Shown here piece by piece: positions 1-9,135 of a DNA stretch of 15,664 bases (position 1 is its first letter; each line of letters begins with the position of its first letter). Source of the stretch: UBA9410 sp036123585 (GTDB lineage Bacteria; Actinomycetota; Acidimicrobiia; Acidimicrobiales; MedAcidi-G1); NCBI GenBank assembly GCA_036123585.1, contig JAZADN010000083.1, positions 1 to 15,664 on the forward strand, given 5' to 3'. A program made the position numbers and the translations under genes. The notes beneath the pieces were generated by a model. It ran no database searches. It was given only the letters and a program-made list of their open reading frames with translations, and was not told where the DNA came from.

Positions 1-9
1 ACCCTCTCC

Positions 10-1062
10 GTGGACGAACTCGACGGTCCGTTCGACGCCGTTCTCCGGGTGGCGTTCGGGGGACCCGAGTCACCCGATGAGGTCGAGCCGTTCCTGGCCC
101 GGGTCACCGCCGACCGCCCCATCCCCCCGGAACGAGTGGCCGAGGTGGCCGACCGCTACCTCTCGGTGGGTGGCGTCTCCCCGCTGAACGGACGAATGCG
201 CGCTCTTCTCGACACCGTGGAGGCCCGGCTGACCGAAAGGTCGATCGCACTCCCTGTCTTCTGGGGCAACCGAAACGCCGATCCCTTGCTGGCCGAAGCG
301 CTGGTCGCCATGCGCGACGCTGGAGTCCAACGGGCCCTGGCTTGGCTGGCCTCCCCCTACGCCTCCTACAGCACGTGCCGCCAGTACCGCGAGAACATCG
401 AGGACGCCCGCCTTGCGGTGGGATCCGGAGCACCCCGCATCGACGTGCTCCGGCGCCACCACGACCACCCGCTGCTGGTGGCAGCTACCGCCGACCGGCT
501 GGCCGATGCCCTCAGGCGTCTTCCCGCGGACCGGCGCGACCGGGCCCAACTTCTGTTCTCCGCCCACAGCATCCCCACCGCGATGTCGGCGACCTGCGAC
601 TACGTGGCTCAACTCCACGATCTGGCCGACCTGGTGGCCAACCTGGTGGACCCCGACGGACACCTCGACCGCGAGGTGGTCTGGCAGTCCAGGAGTGGCT
701 CCCCGCAAGTCCCGTGGCTGGAACCCGACGTGGGCGACCGCATCGAGGCGCTGGCCGCAGTGGGTGTCGATGCGGTGGTGGTGTCACCGCTCGGCTTCCC
801 AGTGGAGAACTTTGAGATCGCCTGGGACCTCGACGTCGAGGCCGCCCAGCGGGCCGCCGACGCCGGCGTGGCCTTTGAGCGGGCCGGCGCCGCCGACGAT
901 GACCCGAGGTTTGCCGACATGGTGGTCGACCTCGTCGCCGAACGGCTGGAGGGGCGGGACCGGCGGGCCTCGTCGGGCTCGCTCGGCGTATGGCCCGACG
1001 ACTGCCCGGCTGGCTGCTGTCCGGCACCCGGCATCCCCGGACCCAGGAGGCCGGAGCAGTAA
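10..1062 (+). CDS. hemH: Ferrochelatase (coproporphyrin ferrochelatase type)
   Basis: Inserts ferrous iron into a porphyrin late in haem synthesis. In Actinomycetota the substrate is normally coproporphyrin III (enzyme also called CpfC). The 350-residue protein has the family opening FGGPESPDEVEPFL (16-29), the GGVSPLN stretch (54-60), the metal-site histidine in SAHSIP (H186) and the matching acidic residue in GFPVENFE (E266). C123 in YSTCRQYRE plus C332, C336 and C337 in CPAGCCPAP near the C terminus resemble the cysteine set that holds a [2Fe-2S] cluster in mycobacterial ferrochelatase, so a cluster is inferred. The GTG at 10 is the first start visible, but the frame stays open to the window edge. 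No TANNNT box lies 6-8 bases before it, unlike many genes here, so it may follow another gene in an operon or begin further upstream. A small unknown gene follows 11 bases after the stop. Confidence 0.93.
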   Translation: MDELDGPFDAVLRVAFGGPESPDEVEPFLARVTADRPIPPERVAEVADRYLSVGGVSPLNGRMRALLDTVEARLTERSIALPVFWGNRNADPLLAEALVAMRDAGVQRALAWLASPYASYSTCRQYRENIEDARLAVGSGAPRIDVLRRHHDHPLLVAATADRLADALRRLPADRRDRAQLLFSAHSIPTAMSATCDYVAQLHDLADLVANLVDPDGHLDREVVWQSRSGSPQVPWLEPDVGDRIEALAAVGVDAVVVSPLGFPVENFEIAWDLDVEAAQRAADAGVAFERAGAADDDPRFADMVVDLVAERLEGRDRRASSGSLGVWPDDCPAGCCPAPGIPGPRRPEQ

Positions 1063-1073
1063 TTTCCGGAGTG

Positions 1074-1388
1074 ATGAACCACGCCCGGATCGCCACGGAG
1101 GCCCTCCGCTTCCGGCTGGGCACCTTCTCCTCATCGTTCGACTCCCCGCCGGGTCTTGACCCGGACGAGGCTGGTTCGCTGCTGGTGTCCTGCTGCGACC
1201 CCGGGGTGGACCACGCTCTGCGCCTGGTGGGCGAGACCTGGACTCAGGCGGGCCTGGCACCGGACCAGATCGACCACCCGTGGTCGGCAGGCGACGTGGC
1301 CCGGCTGCGCTCGGTCGGCGGAACCCGGCTGCTGGACGCCCTGGACGAGCTCGTCACCGGCGTGTCCCGCTGTCGGGTACACCGCTGA
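1074..1388 (+). CDS. Hypothetical protein, 104 residues
   Basis: I do not recognise this family. The ATG at 1074 is preceded by a GGAG Shine-Dalgarno-like run (1068-1071) and lies 11 bases after the hemH stop, so it is probably translated from the hemH transcript. A GTG immediately upstream at 1071 and a much longer in-frame extension to 990 inside hemH are possible but less likely starts. The protein is soluble-looking, with no signal peptide or membrane segment. It has a Cys pair (C40, C41), a lone C100, an acidic middle with DPGVDHALRLVGETW (42-56), and a basic end RCRVHR. The predicted pattern is mostly helical. It could be a small haem- or metal-related accessory protein given its position, but nothing in the sequence proves that. 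Reality as a gene rests on start context and composition. Confidence 0.6.
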   Translation: MNHARIATEALRFRLGTFSSSFDSPPGLDPDEAGSLLVSCCDPGVDHALRLVGETWTQAGLAPDQIDHPWSAGDVARLRSVGGTRLLDALDELVTGVSRCRVHR

Positions 1389-1391
1389 CGA

Positions 1392-1411
1392 CACCGGTAC
1401 GGTCGCCGGTG
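1392..1411. repeat. Inverted repeat CACCGG-N8-CCGGTG
   Basis: Perfect 6-base arms (1392-1397 and 1406-1411) flank 8 bases that contain a TACGGT -10-like box. It lies 3 bases after the stop of the small gene. It could be a protein-binding palindrome or a weak stem-loop ending the upstream transcript. No T-run follows, so an intrinsic terminator is not supported. Confidence 0.35.
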
Positions 1412-1445
1412 GGCGCCGTCACACCCCCACGGCAATATCTAACCG

Positions 1446-1463
1446 CCGGTCGGACCAGACCGG
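1446..1463. repeat. Inverted repeat CCGGT-N8-ACCGG
   Basis: Perfect 5-base arms (1446-1450 and 1459-1463) with an 8-base centre, 42 bases before the parC start. An overlapping alternative pairing, AACCG (1441-1445) with CGGTT (1461-1465), excludes it. The core is related to the repeat at 1392-1411 and has the same 8-base spacing, but CCGG-rich palindromes are common by chance in DNA of this composition. Confidence 0.25.
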
Positions 1464-1505
1464 TTCCAGAGCCGATCGATCCCTCCCACCGGAACGAGAC
1501 CTGAC

Positions 1506-3923
1506 GTGGCAACCCAACAGAAGCTCATTGAGGACCCGGAGGACTTCGCCCGAGAGGTCGTGAAGGTCCCCGTCGATCAGGAGATGCGCGAGTCCTTCCT
1601 TGCCTACTCACTCTCCGTAATCACCTCGCGGGCCATCCCCGACGTGAGGGACGGCCTCAAGCCGGTCCAGCGGCGGATCCTCTATTCGATGCTGCGCATG
1701 GGGGTGCGACCCGACACCCCGCACCGCAAGAGCGCCCGGGTGGTTGGCGACACCATGGGTCGCTACCACCCGCACGGCGACGCGGCCATCTACGACGCCC
1801 TAGTCCGCATGGGCCAGCCGTTCGCCCGAGGCATGACGCTCGTCGACCCCCAAGGCAACTTCGGCTCCCTCGACGACCCGCCGGCCGCCCCCCGCTACAC
1901 CGAGTGCCGCCTCACTGAGGCCGCCATGGCCATGGTGCGCGAGCTCGACGAGGACACCTGTGAGTTTCGCCCCACATATGACGCCGAGGCCACCGAGCCC
2001 ACCTACCTGCCAGCGCTGCTCCCGAACCTGCTCCTCAACGGCACCACCGGTATCGCCGTCGGCATGGCCACGAACATGCCGACCCATAACCTCGCCGAGG
2101 TCCACGCCGCGGTCACCCTCGTGATGAACAAGCGGCGACCCAAGCCCACCATCGACGAACTGATGGCGGTGCTCCCGGGGCCCGACTTCCCCAGCGGTGG
2201 CATCGTGGTCGACGACGGCATCCGCGAGGCCTACGAAACCGGTCGGGGATCAATCCGGATCCGGGCCCGGGCCCACGTGGAGGATGTCGGCCGAGGTCGA
2301 CAGGCCATCGTGGTCACCGAACTTCCCTACCAGGTCGGACCCGAGCGGGTCATCGGAAAGCTCAAGGAGTTGAACGAGGCCGGCAAGGTGGCCGGGATCT
2401 CCGACTTCAAGAACCTGTCAGACCGCCACACCGGACTACGCCTCCAGGTCGCCGTCAAGCCAGGGCACAACCCGCAAGCCGTCCTCGGCGAGCTCTACCG
2501 CCTGACCCCACTCGAGGAGTCCTTCGGCATCAATAACGTGGTCCTGGTCGCCGGCGAGCCACGCACCCTCGGCCTGTACGACCTCTGCCGGTACTACATC
2601 GAGCACCGGCTCGAGGTGGTCGTGCGGCGAACCGAGTTCCGCCTCGCCCGGGCTGAGGACCGCCTCCATATTGTGGCTGGCTTACTTGTGGCGCTCAACG
2701 CGATCGACGAGGTGGTGGCCATCATCCGCGGATCCAACGACACCACTGTGGCCCGCGAGGCCCTGATGGAGCGGTTCGACCTGTCCCGGGTTCAGACCGA
2801 CCACATCCTCGACATGCCACTAAAGCGGCTCACCGCGCTGGAGGTTCAGCGCCTGGAGGAGGAACGGGACGAACTTGAGGCGGCCATCGCCGACCACCGG
2901 GCCCTACTGAAGTCCGAAAAACGACAGCGAACCCTGGTGCTGACCGAGTTGGGCGAGGCAGTGGAGCAGTTCGGCCGCGAGCGCCGCACCGAGATCATGG
3001 ACCCCGACGACCTCCCCGTCTTCGACGCCGTGGAGATGGCCGACGACGTGGCCGACGAACCGTGCGTGGTGACGCTGTCCACCTCCGGGCAGATCGGCCG
3101 GGTGCCCGCCGAAGGCGGCAGGAGGGCCACGCCGGGACGCCACGACGTTCTGTTGGCCTCGGTGCTGACCCGCACCACCTCGACGGTCACCGCGGTGACC
3201 TCGGAGGGGCGGGCCCTGCAGGTGCTGGCCGCCGAGCTGGCCGACGGAGAGGGGCGCGCCAGGGGCTCCGGCGCCGCCCAGACGTTCGGCACCAACCGCG
3301 GTGAGGCCATCCACACTCTGGCCGCCGATGGCGACGAACACCTGATGGTGGTCACCGCTCAGGGAATGGCCAAGCGTCTGACGCTCAACGAGGTCCGCGA
3401 GACGAAGGCCGGCAAGCCACTGCTCAAACTGAAGGCCGGCGACCGAGTGGTCGCCGCATTCACCGCTCCTGATGGCGTCGACATGGTGATGGTGGCCTCC
3501 GACGGACAGGTGTTGAGGACCGCGATGGGCGGTATCAGCATCCAAGGTCGCGGAGCGGCCGGCGTGGCCGGCATGAAGTTACGGGCCGGTGCCACAGTGG
3601 TGGCCGCCTGCCCGGTGTTGGCCGACGACTTCCTCGTCACGGTGACCGACGATGGCTGCGCCAAGGCCACACCAATCGCCGAGTTCGAGGCCAAGGGGCG
3701 CGGAGGCGTTGGGGTGCGAACCACGAAACTCGCCGACGGTACCGCGCTGACCACGGCCCGCGTGGGGCCGACCATGGGGCTTCTGGCCGTCATGGCCAGC
3801 GACGACGACCCGAAGAAGGCCGACCCCACTCCGGTGCCCCTGATGCTCGAGGCGACAGGCCGCGACCTCGTCAGCACAGCCAGCGAACGCCAAGTTCTGG
3901 TCCTCGGTCCGTCGAGGTGGTGA
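1506..3923 (+). CDS. parC: DNA topoisomerase IV subunit A (type IIA topoisomerase, ParC/GyrA family)
   Basis: DNA-breaking and rejoining subunit of a type IIA topoisomerase; with ParE it decatenates and relaxes DNA. The 805 residues comprise the winged-helix/tower breakage domain (about 25-500) and a beta-pinwheel C-terminal domain (about 518-800). The catalytic tyrosine is Y131 in APRYTECR. HPHGDAAIYD (88-97) is the quinolone-resistance region, with Ala93 where E. coli GyrA has Ser83 and Asp97 at the Asp87 position. ParC rather than GyrA is favoured because the canonical GyrA box (QRRGGKG-like) after the first pinwheel blade is replaced by a degenerate GGRRATPGRHD (537-547), and because the neighbouring B subunit resembles actinobacterial ParE. 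Blade-like GRG motifs occur at 681-683 and 731-738. GTG start at 1506, confirmed by the usual N-terminal spacing of the family. The parE gene starts 2 bases after its stop. An annotator could call it gyrA. Confidence 0.88.
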   Translation: MATQQKLIEDPEDFAREVVKVPVDQEMRESFLAYSLSVITSRAIPDVRDGLKPVQRRILYSMLRMGVRPDTPHRKSARVVGDTMGRYHPHGDAAIYDALVRMGQPFARGMTLVDPQGNFGSLDDPPAAPRYTECRLTEAAMAMVRELDEDTCEFRPTYDAEATEPTYLPALLPNLLLNGTTGIAVGMATNMPTHNLAEVHAAVTLVMNKRRPKPTIDELMAVLPGPDFPSGGIVVDDGIREAYETGRGSIRIRARAHVEDVGRGRQAIVVTELPYQVGPERVIGKLKELNEAGKVAGISDFKNLSDRHTGLRLQVAVKPGHNPQAVLGELYRLTPLEESFGINNVVLVAGEPRTLGLYDLCRYYIEHRLEVVVRRTEFRLARAEDRLHIVAGLLVALNAIDEVVAIIRGSNDTTVAREALMERFDLSRVQTDHILDMPLKRLTALEVQRLEEERDELEAAIADHRALLKSEKRQRTLVLTELGEAVEQFGRERRTEIMDPDDLPVFDAVEMADDVADEPCVVTLSTSGQIGRVPAEGGRRATPGRHDVLLASVLTRTTSTVTAVTSEGRALQVLAAELADGEGRARGSGAAQTFGTNRGEAIHTLAADGDEHLMVVTAQGMAKRLTLNEVRETKAGKPLLKLKAGDRVVAAFTAPDGVDMVMVASDGQVLRTAMGGISIQGRGAAGVAGMKLRAGATVVAACPVLADDFLVTVTDDGCAKATPIAEFEAKGRGGVGVRTTKLADGTALTTARVGPTMGLLAVMASDDDPKKADPTPVPLMLEATGRDLVSTASERQVLVLGPSRW
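3914..3917 (+). promoter_or_regulatory. Shine-Dalgarno GAGG selecting the parE start
   Basis: GAGG lies inside the last codons of parC, 8 bases before the GTG at 3926. The competing in-frame GTG at 3917 overlaps this motif and has no purine run at a useful distance, so 3926 is the better-supported start. Confidence 0.5.
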
Positions 3924-3925
3924 CG

Positions 3926-6007
<2,082 letters not shown>

Positions 6008-6029
6008 GCGCCGGGAGCCGAGAGACGCC

Positions 6030-6860
6030 ATGCCCGCACTCCCCCGCTCGTTCTCGGTGTCGGCCGCTGGCCTATGGCGACAGTGCCCGCGGCGCTGGAG
6101 GTTCCGGTATGTCGAGAAAAGAGCCGATCCGCCCGGAGAACCAGCCCTGCTGGGCACCTTCGTCCACCGGGTCCTCGAGTTGCTGTGCGCCGAGCCGGCT
6201 GACGGCCGCGACCTGGACCGGGCCCGGGAACTGGCCGCCGAGGCCTGGCCGGACACCGCCGACGACCCCGACTACGTCGCTCTCGGCCACGACGCCGAGG
6301 CACAACGACACTTCAAGTGGAGGGGATGGAGGGCCATTGAAGCCCTCTGGCAGATCGAGAACCCGGCCGATGTCGAAGTCCGAGCCACCGAGGCCAAGGT
6401 GCAGGCCACGGTCGGCGGCGTGCCGTTCTTCGGGATCATCGACCGCCTCGACGTCGAGCCCAGCGGTCTGGTAGTCACCGACTACAAGACCGGCAAGGCC
6501 CCCCGCCCCGGGGACGTCCCCACCTCACTGGACCAGGTGCTGGTGTACTCGGCTGCCGTCGAAGACCACCTCGGCGAACGGCCATCCCGGGGCCGCCTCT
6601 ACTACCTCGGCTCTGGGGTCCACGAGACCGAGGTGACCGAGGACGGGCTGGGCGGAGCGGTCGAGAGATTCACCGAAGCCTGGTCTCAGGTGGGACAGGC
6701 ATGCTCGACCGACGATTTCCCGCCCGACGTCGGACCCCTGTGCGGCTGGTGTCCGTACGTGACCGACTGCGTCGAGGGTAGCGACGAGGTCCGAAGGTGG
6801 GTGGCGAAAGGTCGGCTCCCCGACGCCCCAGCCCGGATCCTGCTCGGAATCACAACCTGA
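6030..6860 (+). CDS. RecB-family PD-(D/E)XK nuclease with putative Fe-S cysteines
   Basis: Stand-alone nuclease module related to the C-terminal nuclease of RecB/AddB (PDDEXK_1 type), 276 residues. Visible motifs in order: QCPRRWRFRYVEK (18-30), GTFVHRVLE with H46, GIIDRLD with D138, TDYKTG with D151 and K153 (the D-x-K metal and catalytic core), and QVLVY (Q169-x3-Y173). C19 together with C238, C241 and C247 in CGWCPYVTDC has the one-plus-three layout of the AddB/Cas4-type [4Fe-4S] cluster, so a DNA-binding iron-sulfur site is inferred. No helicase motifs are present. ATG at 6030 lies 22 bases after parE with GGGAG and GAGAG purine runs ahead of it; an in-frame extension inside parE is less likely. 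It probably acts in DNA repair, and may be cotranscribed with parCE. The exact substrate is unknown. Confidence 0.85.
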   Translation: MPALPRSFSVSAAGLWRQCPRRWRFRYVEKRADPPGEPALLGTFVHRVLELLCAEPADGRDLDRARELAAEAWPDTADDPDYVALGHDAEAQRHFKWRGWRAIEALWQIENPADVEVRATEAKVQATVGGVPFFGIIDRLDVEPSGLVVTDYKTGKAPRPGDVPTSLDQVLVYSAAVEDHLGERPSRGRLYYLGSGVHETEVTEDGLGGAVERFTEAWSQVGQACSTDDFPPDVGPLCGWCPYVTDCVEGSDEVRRWVAKGRLPDAPARILLGITT

Positions 6861-6915
6861 CCCCGCCCCGTCGGCCCATCTGGGGAGGGACCACCGCTTG
6901 AAGGACGTCCCGCCC

Positions 6916-7254
6916 TCAGCCCTCACGCCGGCGGCGGCGCCAGAGCACCAAGACGGCGATCAACGCCGCGACGGCAGCCAGTGCGCCCAACCGGTGCAGT
7001 AGGTCGGCCCGCTCGTCGGTCATCTCGATGGGCGGGGCCTCGAAGGGACGCAGGCCCTCCTCACCGGCATCGGCACCGTCCCGATCCCTGGTGACCAGCT
7101 CATCGGCCTGTCCATCGACGGGCTGTCCGGGGACCGGCTCATCGATCGGAACGGTCTCCGGGGCGACAACCTCGGCATCGAGGAGGCCGTCGACCGGGCT
7201 GTCGGCAGACAGCGACGGGCGGGGCCGCCGGGACTGGGGGTCGTAGCCGGCCAT
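6916..7254 (-). CDS. Small single-pass membrane protein encoded with the ParA-like gene
   Basis: I do not recognise this family. The 112-residue protein has a proline- and acid-rich, probably disordered N-terminal part (1-75), a short amphipathic-looking stretch EMTDERADLLHRL (77-89), one hydrophobic segment (about 89-105, LGALAAVAALIAVLVLW) and a basic end RRRRREG. There is no signal peptide. By the positive-inside rule the arginine tail should be cytoplasmic and the acidic N-terminal part outside, though the reverse cannot be excluded. Its ATG shares one base with the stop of the upstream ParA-type gene (TGATG), so the two are translationally coupled. This suggests a membrane partner or anchor for the ATPase, which is inference from linkage only. 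Confidence 0.7.
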   Translation of the reverse strand: MAGYDPQSRRPRPSLSADSPVDGLLDAEVVAPETVPIDEPVPGQPVDGQADELVTRDRDGADAGEEGLRPFEAPPIEMTDERADLLHRLGALAAVAALIAVLVLWRRRRREG

Positions 7255-8087
7255 CAGGCGCCCCTCTCGGTGACGGATCCGGCATCCGGCGACGAGGCCA
7301 GGACCCGGTCCAGGAGCGCGTCGAATTCAACGGCCGCCTCTGCCGCACCCGGACGGCTCCCCAGGCCGTGGATAGGCAGCGACTGAGCGGCAGCCTCCGA
7401 CACGGCAGCCCGCAGATGGACCGGCGGCAGGCAGCGTCCCGGGTAGGCGGCCCGGAGTTGCTCGTCCCAGTACCGGCCATCACGGGTCCGGCCCAGGCGG
7501 TTGACGGCGATCCCCAGCATCTCAGGACGGCCGTCGGGGCGACGCACCCGGATCCGGTCGATGGTCTGGAGGATGCGCCCCACGCCATCGACCGCCCAGG
7601 CGCCGGGCTCAGTCACCACGAGTACAGCGTCGGCAGCAAACAGGGCGTTGACGGTGAGCAAGCCCAACGACGGCGGGCAGTCGATCAGCACCAGCAACTC
7701 GTCCAACGGTGGCGCTGCCCCCATCGCCCCACCCCTGAGAGCAATGGCTAGCCGGTCCTGGGCGCCGAGCGGGTCGGTGGCGAGTTGGGGTTCGCGAACA
7801 GCCAGGCCGGGCGACGAGGCGGCCAGTCGGGGAGGCGGTCCGACGTCGGACGGCCATCCACTGTCCTCCACCACGGAGGCAAGCCCGCCGGGGCACTCTT
7901 CGGCCAGGACTCGGTCGACGCCCGGGCCCGGCTCGAATACTCCGAGACCGGTAGTGGCGTTACCTTGCGGGTCCAGGTCGACCACCAAGACCCCGGTCCC
8001 CCGGGCCGATGCTGCTGAAGCCAAGCCGAGTGCCACGGTGGTCTTGCCCACCCCACCCTTCTGGTTCACCACGGCCACCGCGACCAT
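7254..8087 (-). CDS. Orphan ParA/Soj-family P-loop ATPase
   Basis: ATPase of the ParA/MinD superfamily, which position DNA or protein cargo by ATP-driven dimerisation. The 277 residues show the deviant Walker A KGGVGKTT (10-17, signature K10 and K15), the switch I region VVDLDPQGNATTGLG (35-49), the Walker B/switch II LIDCPPSLG (134-142) and later VNRLGRTRDG. It has no N-terminal helix-turn-helix extension, so it resembles chromosomal Soj or a cargo-specific homologue more than plasmid type Ia ParA. No parB-like gene or parS-like site was noticed here; instead it is coupled to a small membrane protein. The ATG at 8087 lies 6 bases after a TAGGTT box, so its mRNA is probably leaderless. The role may be chromosome, carboxysome-like or polar cargo positioning; which one cannot be told. 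Confidence 0.88.
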   Translation of the reverse strand: MVAVAVVNQKGGVGKTTVALGLASAASARGTGVLVVDLDPQGNATTGLGVFEPGPGVDRVLAEECPGGLASVVEDSGWPSDVGPPPRLAASSPGLAVREPQLATDPLGAQDRLAIALRGGAMGAAPPLDELLVLIDCPPSLGLLTVNALFAADAVLVVTEPGAWAVDGVGRILQTIDRIRVRRPDGRPEMLGIAVNRLGRTRDGRYWDEQLRAAYPGRCLPPVHLRAAVSEAAAQSLPIHGLGSRPGAAEAAVEFDALLDRVLASSPDAGSVTERGA

Positions 8088-8093
8088 GGAGGC

Positions 8094-8099
8094 AACCTA
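8094..8099 (-). promoter_or_regulatory. -10 box TAGGTT for the ParA-like gene (leaderless)
   Basis: On the minus strand TAGGTT ends 6 bases before the ATG, placing the expected transcription start at or next to the start codon. The intervening bases contain no Shine-Dalgarno purine run. Confidence 0.55.
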
Positions 8100-8176
8100 A
8101 CCCACCACTCACCCACGGCCGGGGTGGCCCACTGGGACCGCAGGAGGCCCGGACCTAGGACGTTCGAAGCCGCCAG

Positions 8177-8182
8177 TACCGT
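8177..8182 (+). promoter_or_regulatory. -10 box TACCGT for mutM (leaderless)
   Basis: TACCGT ends 6 bases before the mutM GTG. The mutM start is fixed by the obligatory N-terminal Pro, so this spacing does not depend on a guessed start. It faces away from the ParA-gene box at 8094-8099 within the same 101-base divergent gap. Confidence 0.6.
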
Positions 8183-8188
8183 GGCCAA

Positions 8189-9064
8189 GTGCCTGAGCTC
8201 CCCGAGGTCGAGACGGTCCGTCGCCAACTGGAGCCGCTGGTAGTGGGCGCCGAGGTCATCGGCGGGACCGCCCACCCGTCACCCAAGTTCGCCGAGGCCA
8301 TTCGGGCCGCCGGACACCGCATCGACGCCGTCAATCGGCGGGGCAAGTACCTGCTTCTCGAACTGTCGCCGGTCGACCCGTCGCCACTTCCCCCGGATGA
8401 CATCGAGCGCGAGATGATCGTCCACCTAGGCATGACCGGCGGCCTGTATGTGGACCCGAATCACCCATGCGAAGCCAAACCCTCCGGAAGCGAGCCCTCC
8501 GAGTCGGTGGCCGACCCCTACGAGCGGGCCTCCTGGATGTTCGCCGACGGACGTCGCCTCTGGTTCCGAGATGTCCGTCGGTTCGGCCGCATCGCGGTGG
8601 TCCCCGCCGGCGACCACCGCTCTTTGCCCACCCTCCATCATCTGGGCCCGGAGCCCTTCGACCCCACCCTGGACGCTGTCACCTTCCACCGTTCGTTGCA
8701 GGGAAGCCGTCGGCGCATCAAGACCCAGTTGCTGTCGCAGCGGCCCGTGGCCGGGGTGGGGAACATCTACGCCGACGAGGCACTGTGGCGCTCCCGCATC
8801 CACCCCGGTGCCCGAAGGGTCGGAATCGAGCGCTCCGGTCTCCTGCTCGAACACCTTCGGAACGTGCTAGCTGAATCGTTGGACCATGGCGGCACCACGA
8901 TCCGGGACTACCGGAGGCCCGATGGCGGCAAGGGCCGCAACCAGCAGAGGCTCGACTGCTACGGCCGTAGCGGCCGGCCTTGCCGGCGCTGCTCCTCCAC
9001 CCTGGTGGCCCGTGCCCTGGACCAGCGGACCACTACCTGGTGTCCCATCTGCCAGCGGAACTGA
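8189..9064 (+). CDS. mutM: Formamidopyrimidine-DNA glycosylase (Fpg)
   Basis: Base-excision repair enzyme that removes 8-oxoguanine and ring-opened purines and nicks the abasic site. The 291 residues begin MPELPEVETV, where Pro2 becomes the N-terminal Schiff-base nucleophile and Glu3 the acid, which fixes the GTG at 8189 as the start. Other motifs are K53 in RRGKYLL, HLGMTG (79-84), RRFGR (130-134), the helix-two-turn-helix GVGNIYADEALW (189-200), KGRNQQR, and a C-terminal zinc finger C265-x2-C268-x16-C285-x2-C288 carrying R280, the lesion-contacting arginine position. The sequence fits Fpg better than Nei. It is slightly longer than the E. coli enzyme because of two surface insertions (about 61-75 and 90-110). 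It has its own leaderless promoter; the next gene also appears to have one, 72 bases downstream. Confidence 0.96.
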   Translation: MPELPEVETVRRQLEPLVVGAEVIGGTAHPSPKFAEAIRAAGHRIDAVNRRGKYLLLELSPVDPSPLPPDDIEREMIVHLGMTGGLYVDPNHPCEAKPSGSEPSESVADPYERASWMFADGRRLWFRDVRRFGRIAVVPAGDHRSLPTLHHLGPEPFDPTLDAVTFHRSLQGSRRRIKTQLLSQRPVAGVGNIYADEALWRSRIHPGARRVGIERSGLLLEHLRNVLAESLDHGGTTIRDYRRPDGGKGRNQQRLDCYGRSGRPCRRCSSTLVARALDQRTTTWCPICQRN

Positions 9065-9122
9065 CCCCGACGACGAATCCGATCGGGCCAGAGGGTGCCC
9101 CGGCCGCCATAGTGGCGGACCC

Positions 9123-9128
9123 TACGAT
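9123..9128 (+). promoter_or_regulatory. -10 box TACGAT for the DUF3048 gene (leaderless)
   Basis: TACGAT, four of six matches to TATAAT, ends 7 bases before the GTG at 9136. It supports 9136 as the start over in-frame codons upstream, and the start also leaves a clean signal peptide. Confidence 0.55.
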
Positions 9129-9135
9129 CGGCGCC

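Larger units (their letters stand above)
1389..1505 (+). promoter_or_regulatory. Leader/promoter region upstream of parC
   Basis: This 117-base gap before the topoisomerase IV genes is the largest untranslated stretch in the window. It holds a weak -10-like TACGGT (1398-1403) and an AT-richer patch CAATATCTAA (1433-1442), neither with a convincing -35. Two inverted repeats lie in it (1392-1411 and 1446-1463). The parC start at 1506 has only a weak purine run (ACGAGA, ending at 1499) and no TANNNT box at leaderless spacing, so parC mRNA probably carries a real 5' leader. Confidence 0.35.

Noticed and set aside
1461..1472. GGTTCCAGAGCC resembling a tRNA T-arm
   Set aside because: No acceptor, D or anticodon arms can be built around it.
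6030..6860. Cas4 as the identity of the PD-(D/E)XK nuclease
   Set aside because: No cas genes or CRISPR repeats are present; the motif context fits the actinobacterial RecB-family exonuclease group better.
6861..6915. Intrinsic terminator between the convergent nuclease and membrane-protein genes
   Set aside because: Only short C/G pairings such as CCC-ATCT-GGG or GGGAC/GTCCC with a long loop are possible, and there is no T-run.
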